This document shows positions 21,251 through 23,131 of a DNA stretch of 23,131 nt, piece after piece; the stretch's first letter is position 1, and every line of letters begins with the position of its first letter. The stretch is taken from positions 1-23,131 of the forward strand of contig CAZCCV010000033.1 of the NCBI GenBank assembly GCA_964497515.1. Reading direction: 5' to 3'. The position numbers and the translations under genes are program-made. The notes under the pieces are model-generated. The model searched no databases and was not told the DNA's origin. It worked only from the letters and a program-made list of their open reading frames with translations. Source of the DNA: CAZCCV01 sp964497515. GTDB lineage: Bacteria > Armatimonadota > UBA5829 > DTLH01.

Positions 21251-23131
21251 TTGAAGGCATCAATGCAAAGAGCTTGTTTTGCCACTTTGATGGTCACAAT
21301 ACTGCTGCTGCGCTTGTCGATGGCAGGATGGGCTGCATGTAGCTCCTGTACGGGTCCAAAAGCAGCAGGGCCAGCGATCCAGGCGAGTGGCACTCAAACG
21401 GCTATGATAGTCGGCGTGAATAAGACGGTCTACTTCTCAATTACGGCTTCTGACACAGATATCTGCGGTGACCCATATCCAGTGTCAGACGCGCCATTAG
21501 TCTACTACTGGAGCGGCGCTACCGGGACCGGCAGCAGTGCATCAGCTTCTTGGGCCACGCCGGGTACGTATCAGGTATCATGCACAGTCGATGATGACGG
21601 GCTGTGCGGTAACGATGGGCCAGCAACCGTAAACTTCACGGTCATAGTCACGGAAAACCCTGACCCACCGGTCGATCCGCCTCCTCCTACGGGCAACGGA
21701 GAAGATGGAAGCGACCAGGGATGCGATGAATCAAGTGGAGGCGGATGTTCTTCTTCCTGTGGAGGAAGCGAAGGTTTTCCATCGCCTAGTATGCGAGAGA
21801 AGACCGTCTATTACGACCTGGCGCAGGCTGCGGGTGGTCTTGCCGGTCCCGGTGCTGACGGCAGCAATTCAGGACCCAACGGCTTCAAACGAAACGTACT
21901 TCAAACTCTGGACAGCCAAGGTCGATATGTCGATTACTGGGATGGGAGTGGCAAGACAAATCGTATAACATTTCCACCATCTACCTGGCAAGCCAGTCTT
22001 GAAGGAGGAGCATATGTAACAAAGAACCGCAGTGGTTCCATCTGGGATGGGACATTTACCGTCAATACCCCCAATGGAAGCCAGGAAAAGTTCAACGGCT
22101 GGTATAGCAGCCCAGCAGGACCGGTTCAGGTCACTGATGCGACGGGGCTGACAACTACATTCAATCGCAACTCCATCACAGGAGCAGTTGAATCGGTAAC
22201 GACACCTACCGGGGAGACTTGGACATACGGACATACATCAGGAGATGCAAAGATCACCTCTGTCACCGCTCCTGACGGGACATATATCGAGACTGCATAC
22301 GTACAGAGTGGATACGGCATTGGGAAACCCGATTTCGTCAAGGTCTGGGCCGACAGCAGCAAGACAGGCGATCCTCTGTCTCAGATTACCTATACCTACA
22401 ACGAGGACGACAAGGTCGAGATGGTAACCAAAGGCAGCAGGGTGGCCCTGTACCTATGGGATACCGACAAGATAACGGTCACTGAAGTCGGGACATCACC
22501 ACAGATCAATGCGGAATACCTCTATGGCTCCAGTACCACCACTATCACGAGGAAACATCCTACCGACTCGAACCTGGACCAGTCGACAGAATATACGTTC
22601 TATACCGATGGTGGTAAGAAGACATACGTCTATCAGGTAACCGACCCTCTCGGAAAGGCCATTACCTACGACACGTATACCAGCGGTACGTTGAAAGGGA
22701 ATGTCTATCAGGTCACGGATGCTCTTGGCCGGCAAACCGACTATGAGTATAACAACAACCCGGCCGGCACGTTGAAGAAGGTCACGTATCCTGAGGTTGG
22801 AGGAACTCGTCATACGATTGAGTATACCTACTATGGCGATACCATCTGGACCAAGACTGTAAAAGACGTGCGTGGGGACTACACCTACTATGACCGTGAT
22901 CCAAATGCACTTCAAAACATATTGTCGATCAAGGTATCGGCTCCTATAAACGGTCAGGCCCCTACAGACCAACAATGGGCATCAATAGATCCGATCAGGC
23001 AGTATGAATACTACGGCCAGTCGGACCCGAACGGACTTCCGGGGCAGCTCAAGAGGGATATAGTGCCTGATATAGATGGGTGCGTGTCAAAGTTACGGAA
23101 AAAGGGGAGGCTGAAAAAAGATTGGAATACT
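21251..23131 (+). CDS. RHS protein with PKD-like domain and Cys-rich linker (partial)
   Basis: The frame is open without stops from TTG 21251 to the window edge, 627 codons; AGGG lies eight bases upstream. ATG 21263, with GAAGG five bases before it, is an alternative start. The signal peptide (ATLMVTILLLRLSMAGWAAC) leads to a PKD/Ig-like domain at about 45-135 (GVNKTVYFSITASDTDICGD, VYYWSGATGTGS, TPGTYQVSCTVDDDG). A Pro-rich and Cys-rich linker at 136-175 follows (PDPPVDPPPPTGNG, CDESSGGGCSSSCGG). From about 185 onward there are RHS repeats (LDSQGRYVDYWDGSGKTNRI, VTDALGRQTDYEYNNNPAGT, GQLKRDIVPD). The core and tip lie outside the window. The last ~45 bases encode a Lys-rich stretch (SKLRKKGRLKKDWNT) that does not fit RHS sequence, so the end may be a frameshift or a poor contig end. 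It is the third RHS gene in the window. Confidence 0.8.
   Translation, partial: MKASMQRACFATLMVTILLLRLSMAGWAACSSCTGPKAAGPAIQASGTQTAMIVGVNKTVYFSITASDTDICGDPYPVSDAPLVYYWSGATGTGSSASASWATPGTYQVSCTVDDDGLCGNDGPATVNFTVIVTENPDPPVDPPPPTGNGEDGSDQGCDESSGGGCSSSCGGSEGFPSPSMREKTVYYDLAQAAGGLAGPGADGSNSGPNGFKRNVLQTLDSQGRYVDYWDGSGKTNRITFPPSTWQASLEGGAYVTKNRSGSIWDGTFTVNTPNGSQEKFNGWYSSPAGPVQVTDATGLTTTFNRNSITGAVESVTTPTGETWTYGHTSGDAKITSVTAPDGTYIETAYVQSGYGIGKPDFVKVWADSSKTGDPLSQITYTYNEDDKVEMVTKGSRVALYLWDTDKITVTEVGTSPQINAEYLYGSSTTTITRKHPTDSNLDQSTEYTFYTDGGKKTYVYQVTDPLGKAITYDTYTSGTLKGNVYQVTDALGRQTDYEYNNNPAGTLKKVTYPEVGGTRHTIEYTYYGDTIWTKTVKDVRGDYTYYDRDPNALQNILSIKVSAPINGQAPTDQQWASIDPIRQYEYYGQSDPNGLPGQLKRDIVPDIDGCVSKLRKKGRLKKDWNT

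Noticed and set aside
1..23131. tRNA, rRNA, CRISPR arrays, att sites
   Set aside because: None was seen on reading either strand; no cloverleaf, rRNA-like conserved block, spaced short repeat or paired core site stands out.

Overview
The window reads as a stretch of a bacterial chromosome from an uncultured or little-studied lineage. Strong Shine-Dalgarno sites sit before most genes, TTG and GTG starts are common, one protein carries a PEP-CTERM sorting signal, and there are several giant RHS/YD-repeat proteins. One of these has an OB-fold-like N-terminus of a type I associate with Armatimonadota. That phylum is a guess, not a finding. Positions 1-2767 are visibly richer in G+C than the rest and carry only phage head genes, so this end looks like an integrated phage piece of different origin.

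Layout. (1) 1-2767, minus strand: a phage head module in lambda-like order, with a maturation protease/scaffold fusion, a small decoration-like protein and a major capsid protein that runs off the window. (2) 2916-5388, minus: a compact operon encoding an inactive UshA-type metallophosphatase fused to a DUF1573-like domain (split by an in-frame TAA), an anchored rhodanese and a MauE/DoxX-type membrane protein. (3) 5396-6364: a secreted seven-repeat RCC1-like propeller with a PEP-CTERM tail. (4) 6458-18027, minus: an RHS region. It holds one RHS protein with N-terminal TPRs and a C39-type cysteine peptidase but no C-terminal tip. It also holds an orphan RHS tip beside a broken copy of that protein's first codons, and a complete RHS protein ending in a 113-residue, 14-cysteine tip. 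Between them lie small membrane proteins (candidate immunity proteins), two with a BamE-like domain, and repeated signal-peptide modules, some cut by TAG codons. A well-formed promoter at 18579-18607 fires toward this set, and all genes from 18027 to 2916 lie on the same strand with short gaps. (5) 18608-20016: non-coding, with the decayed 3' end of an IS256/mutator-type transposase and a perfect consensus promoter facing right. (6) 20017-23131, plus: a secreted TPR protein followed by a third RHS protein (PKD-like domain, Cys-rich linker, RHS repeats) that leaves the window.

How the parts may fit. RHS proteins end in swappable tips, often toxic, each paired with a downstream immunity gene. 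The complete RHS gene is followed by a multi-pass membrane protein, and the orphan tip by a two-TM protein. The repeated N-terminal modules, the chimeric fragment and the nonsense codons show that the locus has recombined and decayed, as expected for a polymorphic RHS array. The C39 peptidase fused in cis to RHS, and the membrane-protein array between RHS genes, are the least conventional parts. No activity was tested; toxin and immunity roles are inferred from architecture and position.
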